From Paracoccaceae bacterium (lineage in GTDB: Bacteria > Pseudomonadota > Alphaproteobacteria > Rhodobacterales > Rhodobacteraceae), in the NCBI GenBank assembly GCA_902635985.1, contig CACPPZ010000007.1:1-52948 (forward strand): a DNA stretch of 52,948 nt. The letters run 5' to 3'. This document shows positions 18,660 through 28,057 of the stretch, piece by piece; positions within the stretch are counted from its first letter, which is position 1, and every line of letters begins with the position of its first letter. The translations under genes were made by a program, and so were the position numbers. The notes below the pieces were generated by a model. The model saw nothing but the letters and a program-made list of their open reading frames with translations, was not told the DNA's origin and searched no databases.

Positions 18660-18688
18660 TTGACATGATAAATTTTTGTAGGTAGTCA
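18660..18688 (+). promoter_or_regulatory. candidate promoter for the bamA-skp unit
   Basis: TTGACA (18660-18665), a 17-bp spacer, then TAGTCA (18683-18688), located in the 113-bp gap between rseP and bamA. The -35 is a perfect consensus hexamer; the -10 is poor. Inferred from sequence only. Confidence 0.35.
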
Positions 18689-18725
18689 AATAGGAGGGTT
18701 GAAGCACCAATACCTAGGAAATCCT

Positions 18726-21020
18726 ATGAAATTTAGAAAAATACTGGTTTTTATATTTTTTGCTGTACAGGCATCTTTGTTAATATTGTTGCCAAATTTT
18801 TTAACAGCTCAAACATTTACAATCTCCGAAATAGAGATAGTCGGAAATCAAAGAATTGAGACTGAAACGATAGAGTCGTATATTTCTTTATCAAAAGGTG
18901 AAAATTTTGAGGCTGATGAAATTAACTCGGCCTATCAACGAGTACTTAAAAGTGGCTTGTTTGAAAGTGTAACGTTTGATGAAAATGATGGTGTCTTGAA
19001 AGTAACTGTTGTCGAGTATCCGACTATCAATCGAATTTATTTTGAAGGTAATGTGCGGATTGAGGATACAGTCTTAGAAAAAGTTTTGAAATCAAAAGAA
19101 AAGTATGTGCTTGATGCACAAACAGTTGAACAGGATCGAAAAAATATTGCCGAGACCTATGCTATAATGGGGCGTTTGGCGGCAAGAATTAATCCAAAGG
19201 TAATTAAAAAATCGGAAAATCGAGTAGACTTAATTTTTGAGATTTTTGAAGGTGGCGTAATTGAGATTCAAAAAATTGGAATTGTTGGTAATAAGGCTTT
19301 TTCAGATCGACGGCTACGTCGTGTTCTTTCCACCAAGCAAGCTGGTCCTTTTCGAGCTTTTGTCAGATCTGATACATTTGTTGAAGAGAGAATAGAATTT
19401 GATAAAAAGGTTCTGAAAGAATTTTATACCTCAAGAGGTTTTATTGATTTTCGAGTTAATTCGGTCAATGCAGAACTTACAGAAGAGAGGGATGGCTACT
19501 TTGTAGTCTTCAATATTACAGAAGGCCAACGTTTTTCTGTCGGAAATGTTGATGTCAAAACCAGTCTAAAAGAATTAGACACAGACGAATATTACAAAAT
19601 TTTAAAGTTAAAAACAGGCTCGGTATACTCCGCTAAAGTTACTGAGCTTGATGTTGAAAAAATAGAGCGTCTTGCTTTGAAAAATGGTCTCGATTTTATT
19701 AGAGTTAGGCCCAAGATAAGCAAGGATGGTTCTTCTTTGGCGCTCAATGTGACATATTCAATTGAGCGTGGGCCGCGAGTAATTCTCGAGAGAATTAATA
19801 TAGCCGGCAATACCGCTACGTTAGACAAAGTCATTCGGAGACAATTCCGAGCTGCTGAGGGGGACCCTTTTTCGGCAAGACGTATTAGACAAGCCACCGA
19901 TCGCATACGCTCTCTTGGTTTTTTTGAAACAGTGGATGTTTCTGCGCGAGAGGGAAAACGAAAGGATTCTGTGATCGTAGACGTTTTAGTAAAAGAGAAG
20001 CCAACTGGTTCTGTAAGTTTGGGTGGATCGTACTCCACAAATTCCGGCTTCGGTCTACTTCTTGAATATGCTGAACGTAATTTTTTGGGTAGAGGGCAAG
20101 ACTTCCGCTTAAAATATAATTCTGGTGTAGGTAGTCGCACTTATTCACTTGGTTTTATAGAACCAGAGTTTTTGTCTCCAGGCTTGAGCCTTGGTTTATC
20201 GAGTAAATTCACAGAAACTGAAAAAGAAAACTCTAACTACGATACGACGATCTTGGATGTGTCACCGCAAGTTTCATTCCCCATTAGTGATTATAGTAAG
20301 TTATCTGTCAGCATAGGGTATAATGAAACTGAACTTAGAAATGCGGTAAATGTTGGAAGCATTATTCAAAATGAAGTGAATCGAGGGCAAGACGAAAGAG
20401 CTTACTCAAGAATTGCATACACATATAATACATTGCGTGACGGGTTGGATCCAAATTTTGGAGTGCTTTTAAAATTGTCGCAAGAAGTTTCTGGATTTAC
20501 TGGGAACGGAGAGAGTTCAAAAACAAGTGCGTTGGCTAGGCTGCAGAGAAAAATTTTAAACGAAGAAGTTTTAGTTAAAGGAACGCTAGAGGGAGGCGTT
20601 TTGAATTATGGTAATAGTCGAGTAACAGACCGTTTTTTTCTTGGTTCAGCATTAATGCGAGGGTTTGAGCCTGGTGGTGTCGGGCCGAGAGAAATTGTTA
20701 ACGAAGGCGAAGTAATAAATGATGCTCTAGGAGGAAATACTTTTGCCGTATTAAGACTAGAAGCTGAATTTTCTCTGGGCCTCCCTGAAGAATATGGAAT
20801 CGATGGTGGAATATTTTTTGATGTAGGAAACTTGTGGTCTTTGGATAATATAAGTGAGGACGTTATTTATGATGATGGTTCCTGGCGCAGTGTGCTTGGG
20901 GCTTCTTTATTTTGGAAGACACCAATAGGGCCACTGAGATTTAATTTTTCTCGCCCATTACAAAAGGAAACATTTGATAGAGAGCAAAACTTTGATCTTA
21001 CTATCAGGACCCAGTTTTAG
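18726..21020 (+). CDS. bamA: Outer-membrane protein assembly factor BamA
   Basis: Core of the BAM machine, which folds beta-barrel proteins into the outer membrane. I set the start at the ATG at 18726 (MKFRKILVFIFF), preceded by AGGA, which opens a normal signal peptide ending near TAQ (~residue 28); an upstream TTG at 18699 sits too close to its AGGAGG. The 764-residue protein has five POTRA repeats (~30-420; for example TISEIEIVGNQRIETETI and VILERINIAGNTATLD) and a C-terminal 16-strand barrel with the aromatic C-terminal residue (IRTQF). FNFSRPL near the end resembles the conserved Omp85 C-terminal motif. skp follows by 2 bp. Confidence 0.96.
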   Translation: MKFRKILVFIFFAVQASLLILLPNFLTAQTFTISEIEIVGNQRIETETIESYISLSKGENFEADEINSAYQRVLKSGLFESVTFDENDGVLKVTVVEYPTINRIYFEGNVRIEDTVLEKVLKSKEKYVLDAQTVEQDRKNIAETYAIMGRLAARINPKVIKKSENRVDLIFEIFEGGVIEIQKIGIVGNKAFSDRRLRRVLSTKQAGPFRAFVRSDTFVEERIEFDKKVLKEFYTSRGFIDFRVNSVNAELTEERDGYFVVFNITEGQRFSVGNVDVKTSLKELDTDEYYKILKLKTGSVYSAKVTELDVEKIERLALKNGLDFIRVRPKISKDGSSLALNVTYSIERGPRVILERINIAGNTATLDKVIRRQFRAAEGDPFSARRIRQATDRIRSLGFFETVDVSAREGKRKDSVIVDVLVKEKPTGSVSLGGSYSTNSGFGLLLEYAERNFLGRGQDFRLKYNSGVGSRTYSLGFIEPEFLSPGLSLGLSSKFTETEKENSNYDTTILDVSPQVSFPISDYSKLSVSIGYNETELRNAVNVGSIIQNEVNRGQDERAYSRIAYTYNTLRDGLDPNFGVLLKLSQEVSGFTGNGESSKTSALARLQRKILNEEVLVKGTLEGGVLNYGNSRVTDRFFLGSALMRGFEPGGVGPREIVNEGEVINDALGGNTFAVLRLEAEFSLGLPEEYGIDGGIFFDVGNLWSLDNISEDVIYDDGSWRSVLGASLFWKTPIGPLRFNFSRPLQKETFDREQNFDLTIRTQF

Positions 21021-21022
21021 AA

Positions 21023-21574
21023 ATGCGCCTTCTATATATTCTTATATGGCTCTTTATTTCTAATCCATTAATTACTATTGCGCAGGAGACTAGTCTCGGT
21101 GAAGCAAGAGCTTCTAGTGTATTGACAATTGACATCTCGAGAATTGCAAGAGAAACCCAATATGGCCGGCGTGTATTTAAAGAATTTGAAAATGCTCAGA
21201 ATGAACTTATTGAAAACAATACAATTATACAGAATAATCTTGAAGCTGAGGAACAAAGCCTCGTAGAACTGCGTAAAACTCTTGCCGCGGATGAATTTAG
21301 GAAACTCGCGGTAGAATTTGACGAAAGAGCGAATTCAATTAGAAAAGAACGTGCAGAGTTAGAAAATACACTTTTTGAAAAGCGCGATGAGAACATAAGC
21401 GAATTATTGAAACTTTCTGTCCCGTTCTTGCAAGAAATCATGCTTAGCTATAAAGCAACTGTAATAGTAGATAGACGAAACATAGTTCTATCTAATCCGA
21501 TGATAGATATTACAGAAAAAGCAATAGAGTTAATAAACGACAATTTAGGAGACGGGAGCGGAAATTCTGAATAA
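21023..21574 (+). CDS. skp: Skp/OmpH-family periplasmic chaperone
   Basis: Periplasmic holdase that escorts unfolded outer-membrane proteins to BAM. The 183-residue protein has a signal peptide (residues ~1-20, ending ITIAQ), a short beta strand (SVLTIDISRIARETQYG, ~33-49), and long charged helices (~50-140) forming the Skp tentacle coiled coil, then a closing strand (KATVIVDRRNIVLSN). Start spacing from the bamA stop is 2 bp. The family is supported by position and architecture; sequence conservation in this family is low. Confidence 0.88.
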   Translation: MRLLYILIWLFISNPLITIAQETSLGEARASSVLTIDISRIARETQYGRRVFKEFENAQNELIENNTIIQNNLEAEEQSLVELRKTLAADEFRKLAVEFDERANSIRKERAELENTLFEKRDENISELLKLSVPFLQEIMLSYKATVIVDRRNIVLSNPMIDITEKAIELINDNLGDGSGNSE

Positions 21575-21596
21575 TTAGACTTTGGTTAAAAGGTCG

Positions 21597-21624
21597 CTTT
21601 GATTTGAATAAAACTCCGTATAAT
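21597..21624 (+). promoter_or_regulatory. candidate promoter for fabZ-lpxA-lpxI-lpxB
   Basis: A perfect TATAAT (21619-21624) followed by G lies 23 bp before the fabZ ATG; CTTTGA (21597-21602) is 16 bp upstream as a weak -35. The 72-bp gap after skp allows a separate promoter for the lipid A genes. Inferred from sequence only. Confidence 0.4.
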
Positions 21625-21646
21625 GTCTCAATGAGTAGGAAGATCA

Positions 21647-22117
21647 ATGAATGATGATAATAGAAACGCAGATATCAGTTTAATTAAGCGCATTCTGCCG
21701 CATCGGTATCCTTTTCTATTGGTTGATAAAGTAGTTGATATAGATGGATTTAATAACGCCACAGGTCTAAAAAATATTACTTTCAATGAACCACAATTTC
21801 AGGGACATTTCCCAAATACTCCAATTATGCCGGGGATTATGATAGTGGAGGCAATGGCACAGACGGCTGCGGTTATGGTTGGGGTTGGTCTGAATTTGGT
21901 AGACAAAGAGATGCTCATATATTTTATGGCAATTGATAAGTGTAAATTTCGAAGAAAAGTAATTCCTGGTGATCAATTGACAATGAAACTAAATACCCTA
22001 AGGGGCAAGCCTGGGGGTAAGGTATGGAAGTTTTACGGAGCGGCGACTGTAGATGGAGAAATGGCAGCTGAAGCGGAATTTTCTGCAATGATGGATTTGA
22101 GTAGTACCGGGGAATAA
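21647..22117 (+). CDS. fabZ: 3-hydroxyacyl-[acyl-carrier-protein] dehydratase FabZ
   Basis: Dehydrates 3-hydroxyacyl-ACP in fatty-acid elongation and competes with lpxA for 3-hydroxyacyl-ACP, so the pairing couples membrane and lipid A supply. The 156-residue hot-dog-fold protein has [11 protein letters not shown] (~17-27), the catalytic histidine in [13 protein letters not shown] (H54) and the catalytic glutamate in IVEAMAQ (E68). The start ATG at 21647 has AGGAAG upstream. The stop overlaps the lpxA ATG by one base (TAATG). Confidence 0.97.
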   Translation: MNDDNRNADISLIKRILPHRYPFLLVDKVVDIDGFNNATGLKNITFNEPQFQGHFPNTPIMPGIMIVEAMAQTAAVMVGVGLNLVDKEMLIYFMAIDKCKFRRKVIPGDQLTMKLNTLRGKPGGKVWKFYGAATVDGEMAAEAEFSAMMDLSSTGE

Positions 22118-22908
22118 TGTTGGGAAATATAAATATTCATCATAGCTCTATAATTGAAGAAGGGGCACAAATTGGTGATGGAACTTCTATTGGACCGTTT
22201 TGCTTTGTTGGAAGCAGGGTAAGATTAGGAAAAAATGTCAACTTAAAAAGCCACGTAGTTATGAAGGGTGATACTTTCTTAGGAGATGATAGTACAGTTT
22301 TTCCCTTCTCTGTCTTAGGGGAGATACCGCAAGATAAAAAATTCAATGGTGAATCTACTAGCTTAAAAATAGGCAAGCGAAATCAAATCCGAGAGCACGT
22401 TACTATAAACCTGGGTACGAAAGGTGGAGGTGGCCTTACCGAAGTTGGCAATGATGGTTTGTTTATGGCTGGCTGCCATATCGCACATGATGCTAAGGTT
22501 GGAAATAACGTTATTCTAGTTAACAATGCTTCTTTAGCTGGTCATTGTGTTATAGAAGACAGCGTTATTGTGGGGGGATTAAGTGGAGTACATCAATTTG
22601 TAAGGATTGGTGAGGGAGCTATAATAGGTGCGGTAACAATGGTAACTAATGATGTTATTCCGTACGGATTGGTTCAAGCTCCTAGAGGTGAATTAGATGG
22701 TTTAAATCTTGTAGGTTTAAAGCGTAAAGGCGTTCCTAGAGTTGATATAATGGCGTTGAGAGCAGCGTTTCAAACTCTTTCGCAGGGAGATGGTACTTTC
22801 CAAGATAGAGCTCAGAAACTGACAGATGATAGTGACAGCAAATATGTAGAAAAAATAGTAAGTTTTGTTTTAGGCCATAGTGATAGGTCATTCCTTACAC
22901 CTAGATAA
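22117..22908 (+). CDS. lpxA: UDP-N-acetylglucosamine acyltransferase
   Basis: First step of lipid A synthesis: transfers a 3-hydroxyacyl chain from ACP to UDP-GlcNAc. The 263-residue protein is built of hexapeptide repeats forming a left-handed beta helix (~1-190), with the catalytic histidine in the MAGCHIAHDAKVGN region (~122-135), NQIREHVTINLGT (~91-103) and the C-terminal helical domain (GLNLVGLKRKGVP onward). The length matches the family (~262). It shares a base with fabZ and is followed 9 bp later by lpxI. Confidence 0.97.
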   Translation: MLGNINIHHSSIIEEGAQIGDGTSIGPFCFVGSRVRLGKNVNLKSHVVMKGDTFLGDDSTVFPFSVLGEIPQDKKFNGESTSLKIGKRNQIREHVTINLGTKGGGGLTEVGNDGLFMAGCHIAHDAKVGNNVILVNNASLAGHCVIEDSVIVGGLSGVHQFVRIGEGAIIGAVTMVTNDVIPYGLVQAPRGELDGLNLVGLKRKGVPRVDIMALRAAFQTLSQGDGTFQDRAQKLTDDSDSKYVEKIVSFVLGHSDRSFLTPR

Positions 22909-22917
22909 TAAAAATCA

Positions 22918-23733
22918 ATGAAAAATTTAAAGAATGTTGCAATCATAGCTGGATCAGGAAATTTACCAGGACTAGTTTATGAACAACTCTCCGATCCTTA
23001 CGTTGTTGGCTTTGAGGGGATGGAATGTTCTTTGAGTAACCATGCTATTTTCCATAATTTTAACCAGCTTGGTAAATTTTTTGAAGACTTAAATAACCAT
23101 GGAATTCGTAGCGTCGTAATGGTTGGGGGCATGCATAGACCCTTGTTGGACGAAACAAAATTTGATGAGTATTTAAAGGCGAGGTCTCATTCATTTTTTA
23201 GTGCTCTGCAACAGGGCGATGATGCTCTTTTAAAATATATTATCTCATTATTTCTTGAAAATAATATTACTCCTATTGGCGCTAATGAAGTGGTACGTAA
23301 TTTAACATTGAAAGCAGGGCTTTATGTTGGAGCTCCAGACAGCGTAAATCTAAATGATGTTAAGCGCGCCGACGAAATTTTGGAAAAAACAAGTTGTCTT
23401 GACATTGGTCAATCGGTAGTAGTCGAGGCCGGTCAGGTTTTGGGAATTGAAACGGCTCAAGGTACCAAACAAATGCTTGAGTACGTTCGCGATACCTCGT
23501 CACTTCTACGGCGAGTAGGGGGAGGAGTTTTAGTCAAAAGAGAAAAGATAAACCAAGATTTGCGAGTGGACATGCCTACTATTGGGCCAGAAACAATTCG
23601 TCAGGTACATGAGGCTAAATTGGATGCAGTTATTATAAGTCCAAATACAGTTATTGTAATTAACCAGGATGAATGTTTTCGACTATGCAATAAACTTTCG
23701 TTGTCATTTGTCGTCAAAGAGCGAGAGAAATGA
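22918..23733 (+). CDS. lpxI: UDP-2,3-diacylglucosamine pyrophosphatase LpxI (DUF1009)
   Basis: Hydrolyses UDP-2,3-diacylglucosamine to lipid X plus UMP, the step done by LpxH in E. coli; LpxI is the form described from Caulobacter and other alphaproteobacteria. The 271-residue protein shows the family N-terminus VAIIAGSGNLPGLVYE, VVMVGGMHRP, GDDALLKYI, VVEAGQVLGIETAQGT and MPTIGPETI. It is placed exactly between lpxA and lpxB, and its stop overlaps lpxB as ATGA, so the step order and gene order agree. Assignment rests on these motifs and on context. Confidence 0.93.
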   Translation: MKNLKNVAIIAGSGNLPGLVYEQLSDPYVVGFEGMECSLSNHAIFHNFNQLGKFFEDLNNHGIRSVVMVGGMHRPLLDETKFDEYLKARSHSFFSALQQGDDALLKYIISLFLENNITPIGANEVVRNLTLKAGLYVGAPDSVNLNDVKRADEILEKTSCLDIGQSVVVEAGQVLGIETAQGTKQMLEYVRDTSSLLRRVGGGVLVKREKINQDLRVDMPTIGPETIRQVHEAKLDAVIISPNTVIVINQDECFRLCNKLSLSFVVKEREK

Positions 23734-24902
23734 AAGTTTATTTGATAGCAGGGGAGCCTTCTGGTGATAAGCTTGGGGCTGAATTAATGGCTGGGTTAAT
23801 TAGCTGTGCACCGTACGAATTAGAGTTTTTTGGAGTAGGTGGTCCTTTAATGGAAGAACAAGGGCTAACTAGTTTGTTCCCAATCAGTGATATATCGGTA
23901 ATGGGTATTGGCGAAATTTTAGCAAAATACAGTTTTTTGAAAGAACGCATTAAAAATACTGTGGATGATGTACGTAATCTGAAACCCGATGTTTTAATTA
24001 CTATTGATGCTCCAGAATTTTCTCTACGGGTGGCCAGAATAGTTCGTCAAAAATTATTCGTAAATACTATCCACTACGTAGCACCTACTGTTTGGGCCTG
24101 GCGGCCAAAGAGGGCAAAAAGAATGTCTGGCTATGTAGATCACATTTTAGCTCTCTTTCCATTCGAACCACCTTATATGAAACGTGCGGGTATAAGTTGT
24201 GATTTTGTTGGACATCCAGTAGCAGAAGAAAAGTTACCAGATCGACGCTTGGTCAATAAATTTCGTCAAGAACATGAAATAAGCGAAAATGATAAACTTA
24301 TAGCATTTCTGCCCGGCTCAAGGAGGTCTGAGGTTGATCGTTTAATGCCGGTTTTTAGAAGTGTATCATCAAATCTGATTTCTCAAAGTTTGAATATAAG
24401 AATTGTCATTGTTGCAGCACCTGCGGTCAAAAACATCTTACTGGAAAGTTTGCGGGAGTGGGAAACCAGGGTAATAGTAGTTACTAATGATGATCTTTCC
24501 AATAATGAATTCCAGAAACTAAAGCGAATAGTTTTTGCATCCTGCGATGTTGCATTAGCAGCTTCTGGTACAGTTTCTTTAGAATTGGCTGCAACTGAAA
24601 CCCCAATGGTAATTGCCTATGATATGGGTTTTTTATCAAGAATGGTTTTTCGTTTTTTGATACGAGTTAATAGTGTTAACCTTGTAAATTTGATTTCTAA
24701 TCAGCATATAATTCCAGAATTCATTGGTAACAATTGTAAGCCTGATAAGATCGTTCATGCCTTGTTAAATGAATTAGATAATCCGACGGTTCAAAAATCA
24801 GTAATGCGAAAATCTTTAGAGCTTTTAAAAGTTAGTGGAGCAAGTTCAGGGATTGCTGCTGCTAATTCTGTTATAAACTTTTTGGAGACGCGAAAAACTT
24901 AG
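23730..24902 (+). CDS. lpxB: Lipid A disaccharide synthase
   Basis: Joins lipid X and UDP-diacylglucosamine into the beta-1,6 disaccharide of lipid A at the inner-membrane face. The 390-residue GT-B-type (GT19) protein has AGEPSGDKLGAELM (~7-20), GIGEILAKY, TIDAPEFSLRVAR (~91-103), VAPTVWAWRPKRAK (~112-125), LPGSRRSEVDRL (~190-201), and the donor-site ASGTVSLELAATETPMV (~272-288). The length is typical (~380-390). Its stop lies 4 bp from that of the convergent IalB-like gene. Confidence 0.96.
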   Translation: MKVYLIAGEPSGDKLGAELMAGLISCAPYELEFFGVGGPLMEEQGLTSLFPISDISVMGIGEILAKYSFLKERIKNTVDDVRNLKPDVLITIDAPEFSLRVARIVRQKLFVNTIHYVAPTVWAWRPKRAKRMSGYVDHILALFPFEPPYMKRAGISCDFVGHPVAEEKLPDRRLVNKFRQEHEISENDKLIAFLPGSRRSEVDRLMPVFRSVSSNLISQSLNIRIVIVAAPAVKNILLESLREWETRVIVVTNDDLSNNEFQKLKRIVFASCDVALAASGTVSLELAATETPMVIAYDMGFLSRMVFRFLIRVNSVNLVNLISNQHIIPEFIGNNCKPDKIVHALLNELDNPTVQKSVMRKSLELLKVSGASSGIAAANSVINFLETRKT

Positions 24903-24906
24903 AGTT

Positions 24907-25509
24907 CTATGGTTGTATGACGTTAGAAAATGTTTTTGTGAACCCATCAAGAGACATGGGAATCACTATTTGCTGATCACCAGAACTTATATGCTTCAGA
25001 AAGATTGACGCCTTTTCTTTCCTTTTTAGTGCTTCAACTTCGTCGTCAGTTAGTCCAATTTGTGAGTAGCAACCAAGACTATTACAAAACTTAAATTGAT
25101 ATTTTTTTGGCTCTAACTCTTGTATTGCCAAAACCAATCCTTCGGAGAGGATGGTTTCCAATGGTACGATTATAGTTGCCGCCGCTGTGGCAACTTGACC
25201 TCTTGGAAGCTTAATTATTGAGATCTCTGCTACTGGTTGTTGTTTTTGGTTAAATATTATCTGATTTGCTTCACAGCGTTCTATCGAATTCACAGGTTTA
25301 ATGCACTTAAGTGTCCAATTCTTGAATCTTTCTTTAATATATGGTTCCGTTTTTTGAGATTCTGACGGCATTGTATCTTCGATAGAAAGACTATCAGCTT
25401 CTTCAGCCATAAGGTTTGATATGCATAAAGTAAAAAATAAAATACAAAATACAGTTGAAGTCAGGACAGATATGTCTTTTTTAAAGAGGCTTGCGAGGAT
25501 TTCTTTCAA
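24907..25509 (-). CDS. Invasion-associated locus B (IalB) family exported protein
   Basis: This 200-residue protein has a hydrophobic N-terminal segment (~14-34, VLTSTVFCILFFTLCISNLMA) followed by a mature domain that resembles the alphaproteobacterial IalB family: FKNWTLKC, ERCEANQIIF, an LP-x-G segment, and CNSLGC, giving the paired cysteines expected for a periplasmic disulphide-bonded domain. The family was named from Bartonella, but it is widespread in free-living marine alphaproteobacteria, and its role is not settled. The only available start that keeps the signal segment is TTG at 25509; an in-frame stop lies five codons further upstream. No strong ribosome-binding site is visible. 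Confidence 0.8.
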   Translation of the reverse strand: MKEILASLFKKDISVLTSTVFCILFFTLCISNLMAEEADSLSIEDTMPSESQKTEPYIKERFKNWTLKCIKPVNSIERCEANQIIFNQKQQPVAEISIIKLPRGQVATAAATIIVPLETILSEGLVLAIQELEPKKYQFKFCNSLGCYSQIGLTDDEVEALKRKEKASIFLKHISSGDQQIVIPMSLDGFTKTFSNVIQP

Positions 25510-25626
25510 TATTAAAGTGCCTTAAAATATCGGGTTTTAAATTACACTATTGTTAGTAATCTCAAGATCGTATTCTTTAAGCATGATTGGGTCAATGAAA
25601 TATAGTATTAATAAAACTATTATTAT

Positions 25627-26502
25627 TCATACCTCAAAAGTTTTTAAAATAGCAGAAAAATCTAAGCCAGATCCGTTATTGGTTTCTACAAAGTCTTTGT
25701 AAAGTTTCATTGCAAGATTTCCCATAGGCGTAATAGCATTGGTTTCGAATGCTGCATTTTGAGACAATATTAAATCTTTTAGCATTAAATCTGATGAAAA
25801 ACCTGGGATGTAATCGTTATCAGAGGGAGCTTTTGGCCCAATTCCAGGAGCTGGGCAATATGCATTCATTGACCAGCTATACCCGGACGAAGTGGACACA
25901 ACTTCAAACATAGCTTGACGGTCGAGTCCAAGTTTATCGGCTAAGGCAAAGGATTCACAAGTTGCTATCATAGTAGCGCCAAGTATCATATTGTTGCAAA
26001 TTTTTGCAGATTGTCCACTTCCAGTTTTGCCACAATAAACTGCTCTGTTACCCATGTATTCAAACAAGTATTTAAATTTTTCAAATACTCCGTTGTTTCC
26101 ACCAACCATAAAGGTAAGGCTGCCGGACTTAGCCCCCTGAATACCACCTGAAACTGGCGCATCTAACATAAAAATATCTTTTTTATGAAGAATCTTACAT
26201 ACCTCTTTTGTGGTTTTGACATCTATTGTAGAACAATCAATCAATGTGCTTTTGGCACTAAAATCACCGATAAACTCGTTAATAATGTCTTTGACGATTA
26301 ATCCCGATGGAAGCATAGTAAACACTACATCTACTTCTTTAAGTAGTGACGGTATACATGGCGTCAAAGTTAAGTCAGGTAGTTTTATGGAGTTATCCGT
26401 GTCAAAACCAAAAACTTCATTGCCGCCTTTGGCTAAATTTAACGCCATTGGTGCTCCCATATTGCCAAGCCCTATGAAACCAACTTTCAAATTTATCTCC
26501 AT
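25627..26502 (-). CDS. mmsB: 3-hydroxyisobutyrate dehydrogenase
   Basis: Oxidises 3-hydroxyisobutyrate to methylmalonate semialdehyde in valine degradation, using NAD+. The Rossmann motif GFIGLGNMGAPMA (~8-20), the substrate-binding DAPVSGGIQGA (~114-124) and the catalytic lysine in GSGQSAKICNN (K167) are present; the length of 291 is normal. The ATG at 26502 is used here, but it has no ribosome-binding site. A TTG four codons later (26490) would give MKVGFIGLGNMG with GGAG six bases upstream and may be the true start. It lies 55 bp downstream of mmsA, whose product is the next enzyme of the pathway. Confidence 0.92.
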   Translation of the reverse strand: MEINLKVGFIGLGNMGAPMALNLAKGGNEVFGFDTDNSIKLPDLTLTPCIPSLLKEVDVVFTMLPSGLIVKDIINEFIGDFSAKSTLIDCSTIDVKTTKEVCKILHKKDIFMLDAPVSGGIQGAKSGSLTFMVGGNNGVFEKFKYLFEYMGNRAVYCGKTGSGQSAKICNNMILGATMIATCESFALADKLGLDRQAMFEVVSTSSGYSWSMNAYCPAPGIGPKAPSDNDYIPGFSSDLMLKDLILSQNAAFETNAITPMGNLAMKLYKDFVETNNGSGLDFSAILKTFEV

Positions 26503-26557
26503 ATTTTTAGGTGGAATTTACGACTGACATTTTTTACCTTAGTGAATGAGATAAATA

Positions 26558-28057
26558 TTAGTCCATCGCTTTAAAGTTAAATTCTCCACCTTCTTTTATT
26601 CCTGATGGCCATCTGCTGGTTACGGTTTTTGTTCTAGTATAAAATTTAAATGCATCTGGACCGTGTTGATTTAAATCGCCGAATACGGATTTTTTCCATC
26701 CGCCAAACGTATGATAGGCAAGCGGTACCGGGATTGGAACATTTACTCCAACCATTCCGATATTAATTCTGTTTGCAAAATCTCTAGCTGTATCACCGTC
26801 TCGAGTGAAAATAGCAGTTCCGTTACCATATTCATGGTTCATGGCTAAGCCAATTGCTTCTTCGTATGAACCCGCCCTGACGGTAGATAAAACTGGCCCA
26901 AATATCTCTTTTTTGTATATATCCATTTCTGGTGTTACGCGGTCAAACAAATGCGCCCCAACAAAAAAACCATCTTCATAACCTTGCAGGCTAAAATCTC
27001 GACCATCAATAACCAATTCAGCTCCTTGATCTATTCCACTCTGAACAAGACTTAAAATATTTTGTTTCGCTGCGCTGGTAACTACTGGCCCGAAATCAAT
27101 ATCATCTCCGGCTGTATAAGGTCCAACTTTGAGCTTTTCCACACGTGGCACCAATTTTTCAATTAGACGATCGGCTGTGTCTTCTCCTACAGGTACGGCG
27201 ACTGAGATAGCCATACATCGCTCACCAGCTGCACCATAACCAGATCCAACTAACGCATCTGCTGCTAAATCCATATCTGCATCTGGCATAACTATCATGT
27301 GGTTTTTAGCACCACCGAAGCACTGAACTCTTTTCCCGTTAGCGCATCCCGTCCCGTATATGTATTCAGCAATTGGTGTCGATCCAACAAATCCAACTGA
27401 CTGGATTGTGGGATTAGTTAGCATTGCATCAACACTAACCTTGTCTCCATTGACGACCTGCAATATCCCTTTTGGTAACCCAGCTTCTTCCATAAGTTCA
27501 GCCAGTAGAATTGGAACGGAGGGGTCTCTCTCTGATGGTTTCAATATAAAAGCATTTCCGCATACTATTGCAGGGGTAAACATCCACATTGGTATCATCG
27601 CTGGGAAGTTAAATGGAGTTATTCCTCCACAAACGCCCAGTGGTTGTTTCATCGAATACATATCAATACCCGGGCCTGCACTATCTGTAAATTCACCCTT
27701 AAGCATTTGTGGGGCACCGATACAGTATTCAGCTACTTCCAATCCTCTTTGTACATCCCCCTTTGCATCCGGAAATGTTTTGCCATGTTCACTACTCAAA
27801 ACTTCTGCAAGTTTGTCCATATCTCGATGAAGTAAGTCTACAAATTTCATCATTACGCGAGCTCGCCGTTGCGGATTTACTGCCCCCCATGCAGGTTGTG
27901 CTTCGGCTGCAATTTTAACCGCTTTATCGAACTCTTCTTTCGACGCCAGCGGTACGCGTGCCTGAACTTCACCGGTCGCGGGATTGAAAACATCTCCAAA
28001 TCTGCCTGAACTTCCAGAAACACGTTGACCGTTTATGAAATGTGTAAGCTCTGTCAT
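26558..28057 (-). CDS. mmsA: Methylmalonate-semialdehyde dehydrogenase (CoA-acylating)
   Basis: Converts methylmalonate semialdehyde to propionyl-CoA and CO2 (and malonate semialdehyde to acetyl-CoA) in valine and possibly inositol catabolism. The 499-residue aldehyde dehydrogenase has the PFNFPAMIPMWMF segment (148-160), the cofactor-binding VGFVGSTPIAEYI (~221-233), and the catalytic cysteine in GAAGERCMAIS (C281), with the CoA-acylating subfamily hallmark VMPDADMDLAADAL. The ATG at 28057 is preceded by AGGAGAAAAAG. The mmsB gene follows, so this is a two-gene valine-degradation unit; other pathway genes are not in the window. Confidence 0.95.
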   Translation of the reverse strand: MTELTHFINGQRVSGSSGRFGDVFNPATGEVQARVPLASKEEFDKAVKIAAEAQPAWGAVNPQRRARVMMKFVDLLHRDMDKLAEVLSSEHGKTFPDAKGDVQRGLEVAEYCIGAPQMLKGEFTDSAGPGIDMYSMKQPLGVCGGITPFNFPAMIPMWMFTPAIVCGNAFILKPSERDPSVPILLAELMEEAGLPKGILQVVNGDKVSVDAMLTNPTIQSVGFVGSTPIAEYIYGTGCANGKRVQCFGGAKNHMIVMPDADMDLAADALVGSGYGAAGERCMAISVAVPVGEDTADRLIEKLVPRVEKLKVGPYTAGDDIDFGPVVTSAAKQNILSLVQSGIDQGAELVIDGRDFSLQGYEDGFFVGAHLFDRVTPEMDIYKKEIFGPVLSTVRAGSYEEAIGLAMNHEYGNGTAIFTRDGDTARDFANRINIGMVGVNVPIPVPLAYHTFGGWKKSVFGDLNQHGPDAFKFYTRTKTVTSRWPSGIKEGGEFNFKAMD

